DNA from: Arthrobacter sp. 135MFCol5.1
Lineage (GTDB): Bacteria; Actinomycetota; Actinomycetes; Actinomycetales; Micrococcaceae
NCBI RefSeq assembly: GCF_000374865.1
Contig: NZ_KB895458.1
Location: 62,001-126,000, forward strand
Direction: 5' to 3'
Length of the DNA stretch: 64,000 nucleotides
Each line of letters starts with the position of its first letter. The first letter of the stretch is position 1. A model generated the notes under the pieces. That model did not search any database and was not told where the DNA came from. It saw only the letters and a program-made list of their open reading frames with translations. A program made the translations under genes and the position numbers. This document shows positions 1 through 8,509 of this stretch, piece by piece.

Positions 1-521
1 ACGAGAACATCCTCCTGCTCGTGGAGTGCAAAGCGGCCAAGCAAAGCCTTGACGTACGCTCCGGCGGCCTTGGAGCGCTAGATTTCTTGTCATCGCGAAT
101 AGGAAAAGCGCGGGATCAGATCCGAAATACTCTTGCCCTCATCGAGGATGGACAACCTGAGTTCACCGGTTATCGGGGCTTCCAAGCGATTGGTCTTATC
201 GTTACAGCCGAGCCGGTCCACAGCGCCAATGAAACAATGTTCACCCAAGGTCTTCCGCCAACAAATTGCCCGACGCTCGTTGTATCCCTCAAAGAGCTTG
301 AGATCTTATGTCACCTTGGGACTGAAGAAATGATTCGAACCCTGCAGGTGATCATGGGAGGCAATGATTCCAACACCTTCAGCGTGGAGCATGCCATACG
401 GCAAATCGCAGATCCTGCAAAGCTGGCAACAAACAACCGGATTATCGAGGATGCATTTGACCGAACGCTTGGATCATGGGCGCCCCCGATGCTTGAGCTT
501 TCCGATTCGTCCGCTCCCTGA
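1..521 (+). CDS. C-terminal part of a PD-(D/E)xK nuclease-like protein (5' end outside window)
   Basis: The open frame is already running at base 3 and ends with TGA at 519-521, so the window holds only the last ~173 codons. The visible start reads ENILLLVECKA: a hydrophobic strand followed by E-C-K, the usual second half of a PD-(D/E)xK restriction-endonuclease-like active site. The preceding Asp would lie outside the window. The rest is a mixed alpha/beta soluble domain with no membrane segment. The gene converges on the tniQ-B gene 75 bp away and would be cargo if the Tn7-like element extends leftwards, as its operon order suggests. Nuclease assignment is by motif only; the exact family is not recognised. 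Confidence 0.55.
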   Translation, partial: ENILLLVECKAAKQSLDVRSGGLGALDFLSSRIGKARDQIRNTLALIEDGQPEFTGYRGFQAIGLIVTAEPVHSANETMFTQGLPPTNCPTLVVSLKELEILCHLGTEEMIRTLQVIMGGNDSNTFSVEHAIRQIADPAKLATNNRIIEDAFDRTLGSWAPPMLELSDSSAP

Positions 522-596
522 GAAGCCGGCAGGTGCCCTGATGCGAGTATCTAGGAGTTGGTAATCCAAACGACCCTGCCACTTGATGTGAACCTA

Positions 597-2525
597 CTAG
601 CAACTATCCCTTGCAACGGTGGCGTTGCTTGCCCGTCTACCGGGCGGGCACAGCGTGCAGCCACCTGCTCTCCTCCTGTTGGACACGGTAGCCTCCTGGG
701 TGTGGCCAGCAGGGCATGTCCACACGTATTTTTGATCGCCGGGAACCTGTTCGTTCGGAGGGCAGGTGTTGCGCGAGAAGTCCCAGTCCAGCATCAGAGC
801 GGGGAAACGGCTGGCGATGTCGGAAACCCCGGGAACGAGTACCTTGCCTGTTTCAACGGAGCAGGTCAGCTTGGGATATTTGCACCTGCTGACGATCATT
901 GCGGGGAAGTCGTGTCCCTTCGGGCAGCGCCACCAGACGGTCTTCGTACCTCTCGGCGTGACATCTTCGGGGGTGAGAGAGCCGTTCCGTTGGTCATTCC
1001 ATTGGGCCGCTACGTCAGGCCGACGGATGGCAAGGCTTTGGCAGGTCCCGCAGCGTCCGTTGGACCGGACGAAGTTGGCAGGGGTGCGAGTGAAGGTGTG
1101 CCCTCTTGTACAACGCCATCCGATCCGTAGCTTCTGATTAGTTGCTTTGAATTCCTGCGGCGTCGTGTTGTTGCCAGCTTCCGGATCCCACAGACGGGCA
1201 AGTGCAGGGTGTGTTCTTGCCATGTCGGTTTGCCCTGGGAGGACTCTGCTCCCGCGGCAGTAGATACAGCCGGTCTTGTGGAGGGTGCGGTTCACAAAAG
1301 TGGCTTGGTAGTGGTGGTTATTTGGGCAGAGCCAGTGGCCCGTTTTCCTGCTATACGGTCGGACCGTCCACGGCGTGGGTCCTGAAGTGACGTCCGGGTC
1401 CCATTCGGCAAGCAGCCACGGCGCGACATCTGCAAGAGAGTTGTAGCCGGTGACCACTCTGTACCCTGAGCAAACTGAGCAAGAGCTTTCGTACGCTCCA
1501 TGCCGGCTTCGCTGTCCGGGCCGCCGGCGGCTCACGTGCCCTTCAGGGCAGAGGTAGCGTGGGCCGTTGATCATCTGGCAGTAGCGGTCATCCCACCAGG
1601 CTTCGTCCGCACGGGCCGCACAGATGCAGTCCATATACGTATGGAAGGGCTGCAACCGGTTTAAGCCAGAGTATAGGGGCTGAATTGGGCGAACGACGGG
1701 GTTCGGGTCTTCCGAGTTCCACTCGCCGTCCCAGCGGTGGCGTGCCGCGGCAGCTGTCCATCTCAGCATCAGCCACGCCTGATCTGTGGCCAAGGTGCCA
1801 ATGCGATTCCCGGCAAGCTGCATGCGTTGGTCCACCAGCTGGTATGTGAGGCGATAATCCGTGTGGGAATCACAAACAGCGCGAATAACGTCAGCGTCCG
1901 TTACTGTCGCGATGATCGCTGCTGCGACCGGGATGTCTTCCGGGGCAGGGATGTGAGTGCGTTCGTGGCGGACGGCAGAGGCGGCTCGCACTAAAGCCTC
2001 CTGGATCAGGTCCATGTTTGCGCCGCTGTGACGAATTCTTCCGGCCGCCTCTACTATCGCCGGGTTTACGGGACGGGAGTGCGTCGGGTCCGGATGCGGA
2101 ACCGTCGACAGTCGTACATGTCTTGCAGTCGCCATCATTGGTCCAGTCCATACGGAATGGACTGAGCAGGTCAGGCGGGCGTAGGCGGGATGAACAGCCA
2201 CGATTTCTCCGTCTGTGCAGTGAAGACAGGTGTGCCAGATGGTCCTGGAGGGTTTTCCGAGGAGAACCACTCGATCACATCTGTCACCCGCGATGGCCCT
2301 GCACAGGGCATGGACTTCGCGTTCCAGGCATCGCTCAGCGACACGTTTTTGAGATGGCGCTCCTGTCCGTCTCCTATACGTCGCTGCCGCCAAGTTCCAA
2401 AGGTGGTGCTCGCCTTTGGCTGCGATGGCTGAGTCAACCCGGGCAGCATAACTGGCCGTTGTTTCTCCGGGAAAGGAAGCCGGCACAAGCGCGAGAGGCA
2501 GGCGGGCCGTCGGCTCAAGCAGCAT
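597..2525 (-). CDS. tniQ: TniQ-like targeting protein B with zinc-ribbon ladder
   Basis: A 642-residue protein, last gene of the Tn7-like operon. The N-terminus (LPLALVPASFPGETTASYAAR) has the TniQ opening, followed by a Cys/His zinc motif C100-x2-C103 / C120-x2-H123. From about residue 325 come repeated CxxGH...CxxC ribbons with WD and WW signatures (C326-H330/C349-C352; C400-H404/C420-C423; C472-H476/C492-C495; C534-H538/C555; C604-H608/C623-C626), resembling the DUF4379 treble-clef domain. It is a full-length paralogue of TniQ-A at the other end of the operon. The inter-ribbon linker after C495 is shorter here than in its partner. TniQ/TnsD proteins choose the target site and recruit TnsC; here the ribbons probably bind DNA (inference). 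The ATG lies inside the 3' end of tnsC with no clear ribosome site, so translation is probably coupled. Confidence 0.75.
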   Translation of the reverse strand: MLLEPTARLPLALVPASFPGETTASYAARVDSAIAAKGEHHLWNLAAATYRRRTGAPSQKRVAERCLEREVHALCRAIAGDRCDRVVLLGKPSRTIWHTCLHCTDGEIVAVHPAYARLTCSVHSVWTGPMMATARHVRLSTVPHPDPTHSRPVNPAIVEAAGRIRHSGANMDLIQEALVRAASAVRHERTHIPAPEDIPVAAAIIATVTDADVIRAVCDSHTDYRLTYQLVDQRMQLAGNRIGTLATDQAWLMLRWTAAAARHRWDGEWNSEDPNPVVRPIQPLYSGLNRLQPFHTYMDCICAARADEAWWDDRYCQMINGPRYLCPEGHVSRRRPGQRSRHGAYESSCSVCSGYRVVTGYNSLADVAPWLLAEWDPDVTSGPTPWTVRPYSRKTGHWLCPNNHHYQATFVNRTLHKTGCIYCRGSRVLPGQTDMARTHPALARLWDPEAGNNTTPQEFKATNQKLRIGWRCTRGHTFTRTPANFVRSNGRCGTCQSLAIRRPDVAAQWNDQRNGSLTPEDVTPRGTKTVWWRCPKGHDFPAMIVSRCKYPKLTCSVETGKVLVPGVSDIASRFPALMLDWDFSRNTCPPNEQVPGDQKYVWTCPAGHTQEATVSNRRRAGGCTLCPPGRRASNATVARDSC

Positions 2526-3564
2526 ATCGACGCCGCCGGTTGACCCGCGCCTTGAAGTTGTCCGCCTTGACTACCTCTGCTGCCTTGGCCGCGGCGAGGT
2601 GGCTTGTTAGTACCTCCTGCTCAGGGTTTGCGGCCTCGATGAGGTCGAGGGCCGCGCGGCTGACGATCGAGTTCAAGTTACCTATCCGGCCTTTTGCGAG
2701 AACGTATAGTTCGTCAGCCAGGGCAACCATGCCGTGCCGGTTGTCACCCAGCAGTGGCATTGAGTCGACCAGCCCCTTGACTAGGTTTCGCCACGTCCTC
2801 ATGTGAGCTTTCTGGTAGGTGGCCATTTCAGCCTGGCGGTAGCGTGCCGCGATTTGAGCTCCTTCCTGGCCGATGAGCAGGTTTGTTTTTTCAAGGGCAA
2901 TACCAAGCAGGAGAATGGGGCAGTTGATGTCGTCTCCCAGGCGCCGGATGGCGGCACTTACCTTGGGGGAATGAGGTCCGCCGTATTTGAGGTTGTGGAC
3001 ATCATCGATAACGAGGATCTCGGTACGGCACTTGTTGACGGCATTTTGGACCATTCCCTCCAGGGTTGCTTCTGTCTCGCGTTTTCCAATGGGCAGCCCG
3101 TAGAACTGCGCGAGCATTCGGTATAGCCCGAGGGGGGTTCCGGTTGACGGGAGATTGACGTAGGCGACGGGCACTTCCCCGGCACGTAAGCAGTCCGGAT
3201 TAGCGTGAAGACGCTGTCGGAGGAGTTCGAGCATGAGGATTCTGGCAACCGTGGTCTTCCCCATGAATGGCTCGCCGGAAACCAGCACGCCGTGCCCTCC
3301 CCCACTGCCATACTGGTGTTCGCGCATCACGCCGAAGAGCACGGTGGACACGTTTTGGTAGGAACCGTTTCGGACAATGACTCCGCGGGTGATCACCCTG
3401 CGCCGCGCCTCATTGAAGGCTGATTTGTCCTCTGCCGGCATCTCCTTGTACTCCGCTAGATGTACCGGCGGGAGTTGCGTCCCGAATTCCAGCAACTCCT
3501 CCGTGAACCCGCGGAAATGCTTAAGGTCGCGGCCGTTGCGCACACGAAGTGGAAAGTCAGTCAT
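2515..3564 (-). CDS. tnsC: TnsC/TniB-type AAA+ transposition ATPase
   Basis: A 349-residue AAA+ protein with Walker A GEPFMGKT at residues 97-104 and Walker B EILVIDDVH at 182-190. In this family the ATP-bound protein forms a filament or ring on target DNA, is recruited by TniQ/TnsD and activates the TnsA/TnsB transposase. Length and motif spacing fit TnsC/TniB. The ATG overlaps the tnsB stop by four bases, and its own end overlaps tniQ-B by 11 bases. A basic C-terminus (VNRRRRYAA) is visible. The function follows from family and operon context. Confidence 0.85.
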   Translation of the reverse strand: MTDFPLRVRNGRDLKHFRGFTEELLEFGTQLPPVHLAEYKEMPAEDKSAFNEARRRVITRGVIVRNGSYQNVSTVLFGVMREHQYGSGGGHGVLVSGEPFMGKTTVARILMLELLRQRLHANPDCLRAGEVPVAYVNLPSTGTPLGLYRMLAQFYGLPIGKRETEATLEGMVQNAVNKCRTEILVIDDVHNLKYGGPHSPKVSAAIRRLGDDINCPILLLGIALEKTNLLIGQEGAQIAARYRQAEMATYQKAHMRTWRNLVKGLVDSMPLLGDNRHGMVALADELYVLAKGRIGNLNSIVSRAALDLIEAANPEQEVLTSHLAAAKAAEVVKADNFKARVNRRRRYAA

Positions 3565-5708
3565 GGAGCTACCCCATTCACACCCTCATAGCCCTCAAGG
3601 TCCTCATCGTCGTCAGGACTGTCGTCATATTCATCGATCGGATCGGTGTCCGGAGACACATAACCCTCGTGTCCGCGGAGAGTCGCAATATTGGGTAAGA
3701 GGCCGCCCCTGGCGTCCTGCACTTCACGTTCGAGCTCCCTTGCCGCTTCCTTCCTTCGTTCACTTCTGAGCTCCTGAAGTGCCGACTCTATGAAGCTGCG
3801 GTTGGCCGCATCTGCAGTGGCCTTGGTATCAACGCCTCCCTCTTCAAGGATGTGATGCGCCAGATCGCGCATCTCCTTGGCGAAGGGCTTATCAAGTCGA
3901 TCCTCTTTCCATTCACAGTCGATGTAATTGCCCGTCTCGGGGTCGTAGACCCAAATCACGCGGTCGTCTGTTGGAAGGTAATGGACCTCCCATTGGTCGT
4001 CCAGAAGTGTTCCTGATGTCCGACGGCGTAGTCCTTCCAATTCCGGGGCGTCGTACATCCGGTAATGCAGTTGAACCCCGTCATTGTTGATTTTCCGTCT
4101 GAGGCTCGGCAGAAGTCCGATGTAGTCATTTCGGCTCAGCGGGCGTGGAATAAAGCCGACGTAGGGAAACATGGCGGCATATTCAGCATTTGGGCTGAGA
4201 AGAGGGCCGCCACCTATACGCGGGTCACGCAGGCCCTCGGTCGGGGTGTTCTGCCAGCAATGCACGATCCAACGGTCCAGCAACCAAGCGAATTCACCGA
4301 CGGTCAGCAGGTCTTCCTTTTTTGGCTTTTCGTCCCCGCTGCTTGACACCGAGCCTCCAGTGAAACCCGGCAGCTTTTCCAAAAATTTCGTTTTGATGGC
4401 ACCGTGAAGACGTTCGATGATTCCTTTGTCAGTGCCCGCGTACGGCGACGTTCGAACGATGGTTATACCTAGCTGTCGACACGCTGACTCCACTGCGAGG
4501 GAAGTGTAATTCCGCCCGTTGTCGGTAACAATGAGCCGCGGTCGAATCAACGGAATCATACCGTCCAAGTGTTCTCGCGTTTCCGCGTCAAACATTTCAA
4601 CCCAGGGGAGGTCCCGACGCTTGAGTTCCCATTCGTTTCTCAGGGTCGGGGGCAGATCATAGCGGGGTCTGGGCGTCAGTGTTTGCGCGAGCATGAAGGC
4701 AAGATCTGCCCCGCAGATATTCAGGGCCAAAGCGAAGGCGGTCACAGATCTGGTCGCTACATCGCTGAGAAAAGCAGCGTCAGGACGCTTAACTGAGCCG
4801 TCAGGGAAGATGAGCTTGATGTCGAGACGCGTTGAATCAACCTGCATTTGTAAACCTGGCAGAAAGGCAGGACGGGAATGAAAGACCCAGTTAGGAACGC
4901 TGGCCGCCGACCAACGATTGGCAGAATCACCGTCCAGATACATTCCCGCCGATAGTTCGTCCATGACCCGACCCAGCCTTCGGCTACTTGGGATGGGGAA
5001 GTCGCGGTCCGGCAGCTTTTCTATCCTTGCCCGTGCGATGGCCCTCCTCTGCGCTTTAGTTACCCTGGGAAGGTGCGCATGTTCACGGTTGACCCGCTTA
5101 CAAATGTCCAGCACTTCCTTGGGAAGTCCGTCCGTCACCCTGTGGTTGCGGATCCGGCGGCCGTCCAGAAGGCACGCGGGGCCTTCCTGGAGGTAAGCCT
5201 TGGCGAGTCGGAACAACGTTGAACGGGATTTTCTTAGCTTTTTTGCAAGTTCGGGGTCTCTCGCATCCAACTGGTCGGCCAGGATTTTCAGCTCAGCTTG
5301 CTTGAGGCCGGCCCGGGACCACTGAGAAGACCCTGGCCCATACCCCTCTCGATACTCAAGTGCCCCCTGCGGGCGACCAAGAGCGACCTCCTCGACATCG
5401 GCTATCACGCGATCGACGTCCTTCAGGATGCTCCGTTGGTGCTGGTCTGCCTTACTGTTTCCTTTCGTCAGCTCCGCAGTCTCCAGCACCGCATTCCGCC
5501 GCGGAAGTCGGTCTTGGGCAGGGTTCTCCTGCGCTATCTCCGCTGTGGAGACTTCCAGGCGCTCATCGCTATCTACGGCTTTGAGGCCCATCCTGGTTCC
5601 GTCCACGTCAGCGATTTCCCACCGCTGGTCTGCAAAATCGACGACGTCTCCTTTACGAAACACGTACAGGGGTGCAGACCGGGCTCCCTCAATTGGCACT
5701 TTCAACAC
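3561..5708 (-). CDS. tnsB: TnsB/TniA-type DDE transposase
   Basis: A 715-residue transposase with a retroviral-integrase-type core. Visible catalytic triad: D291 (QMQVDST), D396 (IVTDNGRNY) and E432 (GTDKGIIERLHG), spaced as in Mu/Tn7 family enzymes. The N-terminal third holds helix-turn-helix-like segments (for example SRSTLFRLAKAYLQEG) expected to bind transposon ends. The C-terminus is very acidic (DTDPIDEYDDSPDDDEDLEG) and may be the TnsC-contact tail known from TnsB. The annotated start is GTG at 5708, only two bases from an AGGAGG; the in-frame TTG at 5705 is better spaced (5 bases) and may be the real start. The 5' end overlaps tnsA by about 20 bases. It joins 3' transposon ends to target DNA. 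Confidence 0.88.
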   Translation of the reverse strand: MLKVPIEGARSAPLYVFRKGDVVDFADQRWEIADVDGTRMGLKAVDSDERLEVSTAEIAQENPAQDRLPRRNAVLETAELTKGNSKADQHQRSILKDVDRVIADVEEVALGRPQGALEYREGYGPGSSQWSRAGLKQAELKILADQLDARDPELAKKLRKSRSTLFRLAKAYLQEGPACLLDGRRIRNHRVTDGLPKEVLDICKRVNREHAHLPRVTKAQRRAIARARIEKLPDRDFPIPSSRRLGRVMDELSAGMYLDGDSANRWSAASVPNWVFHSRPAFLPGLQMQVDSTRLDIKLIFPDGSVKRPDAAFLSDVATRSVTAFALALNICGADLAFMLAQTLTPRPRYDLPPTLRNEWELKRRDLPWVEMFDAETREHLDGMIPLIRPRLIVTDNGRNYTSLAVESACRQLGITIVRTSPYAGTDKGIIERLHGAIKTKFLEKLPGFTGGSVSSSGDEKPKKEDLLTVGEFAWLLDRWIVHCWQNTPTEGLRDPRIGGGPLLSPNAEYAAMFPYVGFIPRPLSRNDYIGLLPSLRRKINNDGVQLHYRMYDAPELEGLRRRTSGTLLDDQWEVHYLPTDDRVIWVYDPETGNYIDCEWKEDRLDKPFAKEMRDLAHHILEEGGVDTKATADAANRSFIESALQELRSERRKEAARELEREVQDARGGLLPNIATLRGHEGYVSPDTDPIDEYDDSPDDDEDLEGYEGVNGVAP

Positions 5709-6474
5709 CCCCTCCTGGTTCAGCGGCCGCGATCATTAGCCCGGAGTAAAAGGGGCCCGGCTCAAGTGGAACGACCTGACGGTGGAACAGCATGTTCGAC
5801 AGGGTGGGATAACCGATGCCGAGTTCGAGTCGTGGGTCTATCTGATGGGCCGTCGCTTCCATCGTGTGCGGTTCAAGCAGGTAGGAGAGCACTTTGCGCG
5901 CGAGATCAGATGCGGGCACATACTCCTCATGTCGAAACGCGCACATCCACTGGAGGTTGGCCGCCTGCCAGCCCTCGCACCCGTGCATGACCCGGTACTC
6001 CCATCCCTGGGTGTTGCATACTTCCTCCGTCATGACCGCTGTCCGCACGAATTCGTCGCCGGTGGCCAAGTTCCGCGGTTTGACGTCGATGACAACGATC
6101 CGCCGATCGTGTCGGCGAGCCGCGAAGTCCGGGTAATGAAGGCTTTGGTCCGGGAAGATTATGCCGAAAGGCTGCGCAGCAATGGCGTCAACTTCTCCCC
6201 CGTGGTCGAGTTCCATGAGGCAGATGAGCTCTACCAGCGATTCAAAGGCCACCATGTCGTAGCGGGCTCCGAAGGGGTAAAGGCCCGCGTAGTTGCGCCG
6301 GTGTTGATAGGACTTGCTGCGACGGCACGGACTGAATGTCGCAGGGTCCAGGTCATCAATACGCTCATCCAGGTGCCACCACTGCCGGCGACCGTCTTGC
6401 TCAAGGGCCAGCAACATGGCGTGCAGGCTGTTGTTGCCGACATCTCGGAAGGGATTGTCCTTAAGCAGGTGCAT
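5689..6474 (-). CDS. tnsA: TnsA-type endonuclease of the Tn7-like transposase
   Basis: Start chosen at the ATG at 6474 (MHLLKDNPF), which has GAGGAA six bases upstream and lies 10 bases after the tniQ-A stop; a longer frame would run into tniQ-A. The 261-residue product carries a restriction-endonuclease-like core: E in FESLVELICLMELDHGG, D in HYPDFAARRHDR and the strand VVIDVKPRN with the catalytic Lys. TnsA cuts the 5' transposon ends so that TnsA+TnsB gives cut-and-paste movement without a cointegrate. In Tn7 TnsA the third motif is Q-x-K; here it reads D-V-K. Presence of tnsA separates this element from Tn5053/Tn402-type elements, which lack it. Confidence 0.82.
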   Translation of the reverse strand: MHLLKDNPFRDVGNNSLHAMLLALEQDGRRQWWHLDERIDDLDPATFSPCRRSKSYQHRRNYAGLYPFGARYDMVAFESLVELICLMELDHGGEVDAIAAQPFGIIFPDQSLHYPDFAARRHDRRIVVIDVKPRNLATGDEFVRTAVMTEEVCNTQGWEYRVMHGCEGWQAANLQWMCAFRHEEYVPASDLARKVLSYLLEPHTMEATAHQIDPRLELGIGYPTLSNMLFHRQVVPLEPGPFYSGLMIAAAEPGGGVESAN

Positions 6475-6484
6475 TGTTTGTTCC

Positions 6485-8509
6485 TCAGTCTTTCCGTGAT
6501 GAAGCTGCCCGGTCGCCTGAGGGGCATTTTGCGCAGCCTCTGGCTTTTCGTCGGGAATTAACGGTTTGGTGCTGGGTGTGGCCAGCTGGGCACGTCCACC
6601 AGCGTTTCGCGTTGCCCCCGGCCAGGACGTCAGAAGCAGTGGCGCCATTGAGTTCACCGTCCCAATCCGTGGCCAGCTGTGGCTCCTTGGTAGCGAGATC
6701 GTTTGTGCCTTGGAGAAAGCGCCGCCCAGTGTCAATCGGGCAGGTGATATTCCGCGCCATAGAACGGAAGGCGATGGCCATTTGGAATTCGTGCCCTTCC
6801 GGGCAGATCCACCACACCTTCACCCCTGAGCGGGGATGAAACAGGGAGGGTCGGAGCAACCCGTTTCGTTCGACGTTCCATTGCGCGGCAACCTCAGGTT
6901 TCAACGTCGCCAGATCGTTGACCCCTGGGATCAACAATGTTCCCTTGCACACCGGGCATTGCCCCTGCGTCCGCACGAGCTTCAGTGGCGTCCGCACGAA
7001 GGCATGGCCCTCCGTGCATTTCCAGCCAACCCGCGCTTCGGAGCCGGCACTTAGTTCACTGCAGGTTCTGGTATTGCCGGCCTCAGAGTCCCACATCTTC
7101 GCGAGGTCGGGATGGGTAGTAGCGAGATCATTCAGGCCTGGTATGCGGCGGGTCCCGGCACAGAGAGGACAACCGCTCTCCCGCCCCACGCGGTTACCAA
7201 ATTTGGCGTCGTATCGGTGCCCGTTAGGGCAGATCCAGTGCCCGGTCCTACCGCTTCCAGCACAAACGTTCCACGGGGTGTATGTCTGGTCCGCTTCGTA
7301 GTCCCATTCGGCGATGAGCCGCGGCGCCTTGTCGGCCGGCGTATTTACGCCCGGCATGACCTTCCTTCCGGTACAGATGGCGCAGCGGGGAATGCGAGTC
7401 ATACGTCGTGTGCCATCGGATGCGCGCAGGTGTTGCACGTGGCCTTCAGGACACATGCATAGTGGCCCGGACGCGGTTTGGTGGAAGTAGTGGTCTTTCC
7501 ACCACAGAAGGTCTGTGCGGTCGGATGTCTGCACGCACGCAAGATACGAGTTGAATGGTGCTATGGCTTCAGTCAGCTGAGAAGCCGGCCTGATGGGTTC
7601 GATAAGAGGCGTCGGGTCGTCGGTTAGCTGCTGGCCGACCCAGCGGTTTCTGGCGGCGGCCGCTGTCCATCTAAGCATCAGCCATGCTTGGTCGACCGCC
7701 GGGTAGCCCGATGGGTTCCCGGCTTCCGCCATCCTCTCGGTCAACAGAATATAAGCGTCACGGTAGGGCCGCCCGTAGTTGCTGACGGCTCGGACGACGT
7801 CGGGATCCAGAACGCTTTCCAGGATTGCTGCAGCTGTCTGCAGGGTGTCGGCCGTCGGTATCCCCTTCCACCGGTGGTGTATGGCTGATGCAGCGCCTCG
7901 CATCGCGTCCATCACCAATTGCGGGCTTGCCCCGGTTGCATAGATCCGTGCAGACGCCTCGGTGCTCGTCACGTCGATCTTGGCGGAATGTGAAACAGCA
8001 GGTTGTGGGACGTTCCAAGGCCGCTGCTTGGGTTTTCCCGCGGTCGGTCCTGTCCAGGTCCCGTGCGATGGGCATACTAGACGACCGTAGTCAGGATGGA
8101 TCGCGACAATCTCGCCTGCTGTACAGAGCCGGCACTTATGCCACGAGACAGTTGAAGTTTTTACAAGCGGGACCAAGCGTTGAGCACAACTGCCCACCAA
8201 TTCGACGGAGAAGAGCATGGCCGCCCGCTCAGCCGCGGCGGTGCTGAGGTTGCGTCGAGTCGTTTGCTGGCGGTGTTCGCGGTCAAGTACACCGGCAAGG
8301 GCCCAGGTGTGGCCCTGGCGGGCGGCGGTCGAGGCGTCAATCCGGCCACAGTAGCTGGCGGGCGTTTCGCCCCGGTAGGCGGTGGGAATAAGCAATAGCG
8401 GCAGCTGTGCTGTGCCACCCGGCCACTCGGGCTGGAGCGGCACATTCGAGGATGTAGCTGACGTCGCCTTCAGCTTAGGAGGCGTAGGAGTTGTTGGCCC
8501 GTTATTCAT
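6485..8509 (-). CDS. tniQ: TniQ-like targeting protein A with zinc-ribbon ladder
   Basis: A 674-residue protein, first gene of the operon. After a low-complexity Thr/Pro/Ser leader comes the TniQ-like opening LPLLLIPTAYRGETPASYCG (36-55) and a zinc motif C126-x2-C129 / C146-x2-H149. The middle (about 180-340) is helical. The C-terminal half has five CxxGH...CxxC ribbons (C353-H357/C376-C379; C427-H431/C447-C450; C498-H502/C518-C521; C569-H573/C590 only; C640-H644/C659-C662), separated by a recurring linker of the type IPGxNDLATxxPxLAxxWD. This matches the DUF4379 pattern as I know it. The fourth ribbon lacks its last Cys, as in TniQ-B. Being first rather than last is unlike Tn7, where tnsD follows tnsC. 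Target unknown. Confidence 0.75.
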   Translation of the reverse strand: MNNGPTTPTPPKLKATSATSSNVPLQPEWPGGTAQLPLLLIPTAYRGETPASYCGRIDASTAARQGHTWALAGVLDREHRQQTTRRNLSTAAAERAAMLFSVELVGSCAQRLVPLVKTSTVSWHKCRLCTAGEIVAIHPDYGRLVCPSHGTWTGPTAGKPKQRPWNVPQPAVSHSAKIDVTSTEASARIYATGASPQLVMDAMRGAASAIHHRWKGIPTADTLQTAAAILESVLDPDVVRAVSNYGRPYRDAYILLTERMAEAGNPSGYPAVDQAWLMLRWTAAAARNRWVGQQLTDDPTPLIEPIRPASQLTEAIAPFNSYLACVQTSDRTDLLWWKDHYFHQTASGPLCMCPEGHVQHLRASDGTRRMTRIPRCAICTGRKVMPGVNTPADKAPRLIAEWDYEADQTYTPWNVCAGSGRTGHWICPNGHRYDAKFGNRVGRESGCPLCAGTRRIPGLNDLATTHPDLAKMWDSEAGNTRTCSELSAGSEARVGWKCTEGHAFVRTPLKLVRTQGQCPVCKGTLLIPGVNDLATLKPEVAAQWNVERNGLLRPSLFHPRSGVKVWWICPEGHEFQMAIAFRSMARNITCPIDTGRRFLQGTNDLATKEPQLATDWDGELNGATASDVLAGGNAKRWWTCPAGHTQHQTVNSRRKARGCAKCPSGDRAASSRKD

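Noticed and set aside
558..1130. Plus-strand frame of 190 codons inside tniQ-B
   Set aside because: Shadow of the zinc-ribbon gene: no ribosome site, composition typical of antisense to Cys/Trp codons.
597..8509. CRISPR-associated transposon
   Set aside because: Two TniQs recall type I-B CASTs, but no cas gene, repeat array or crRNA-like unit is in the window. It could only be argued if such genes lay to the left.
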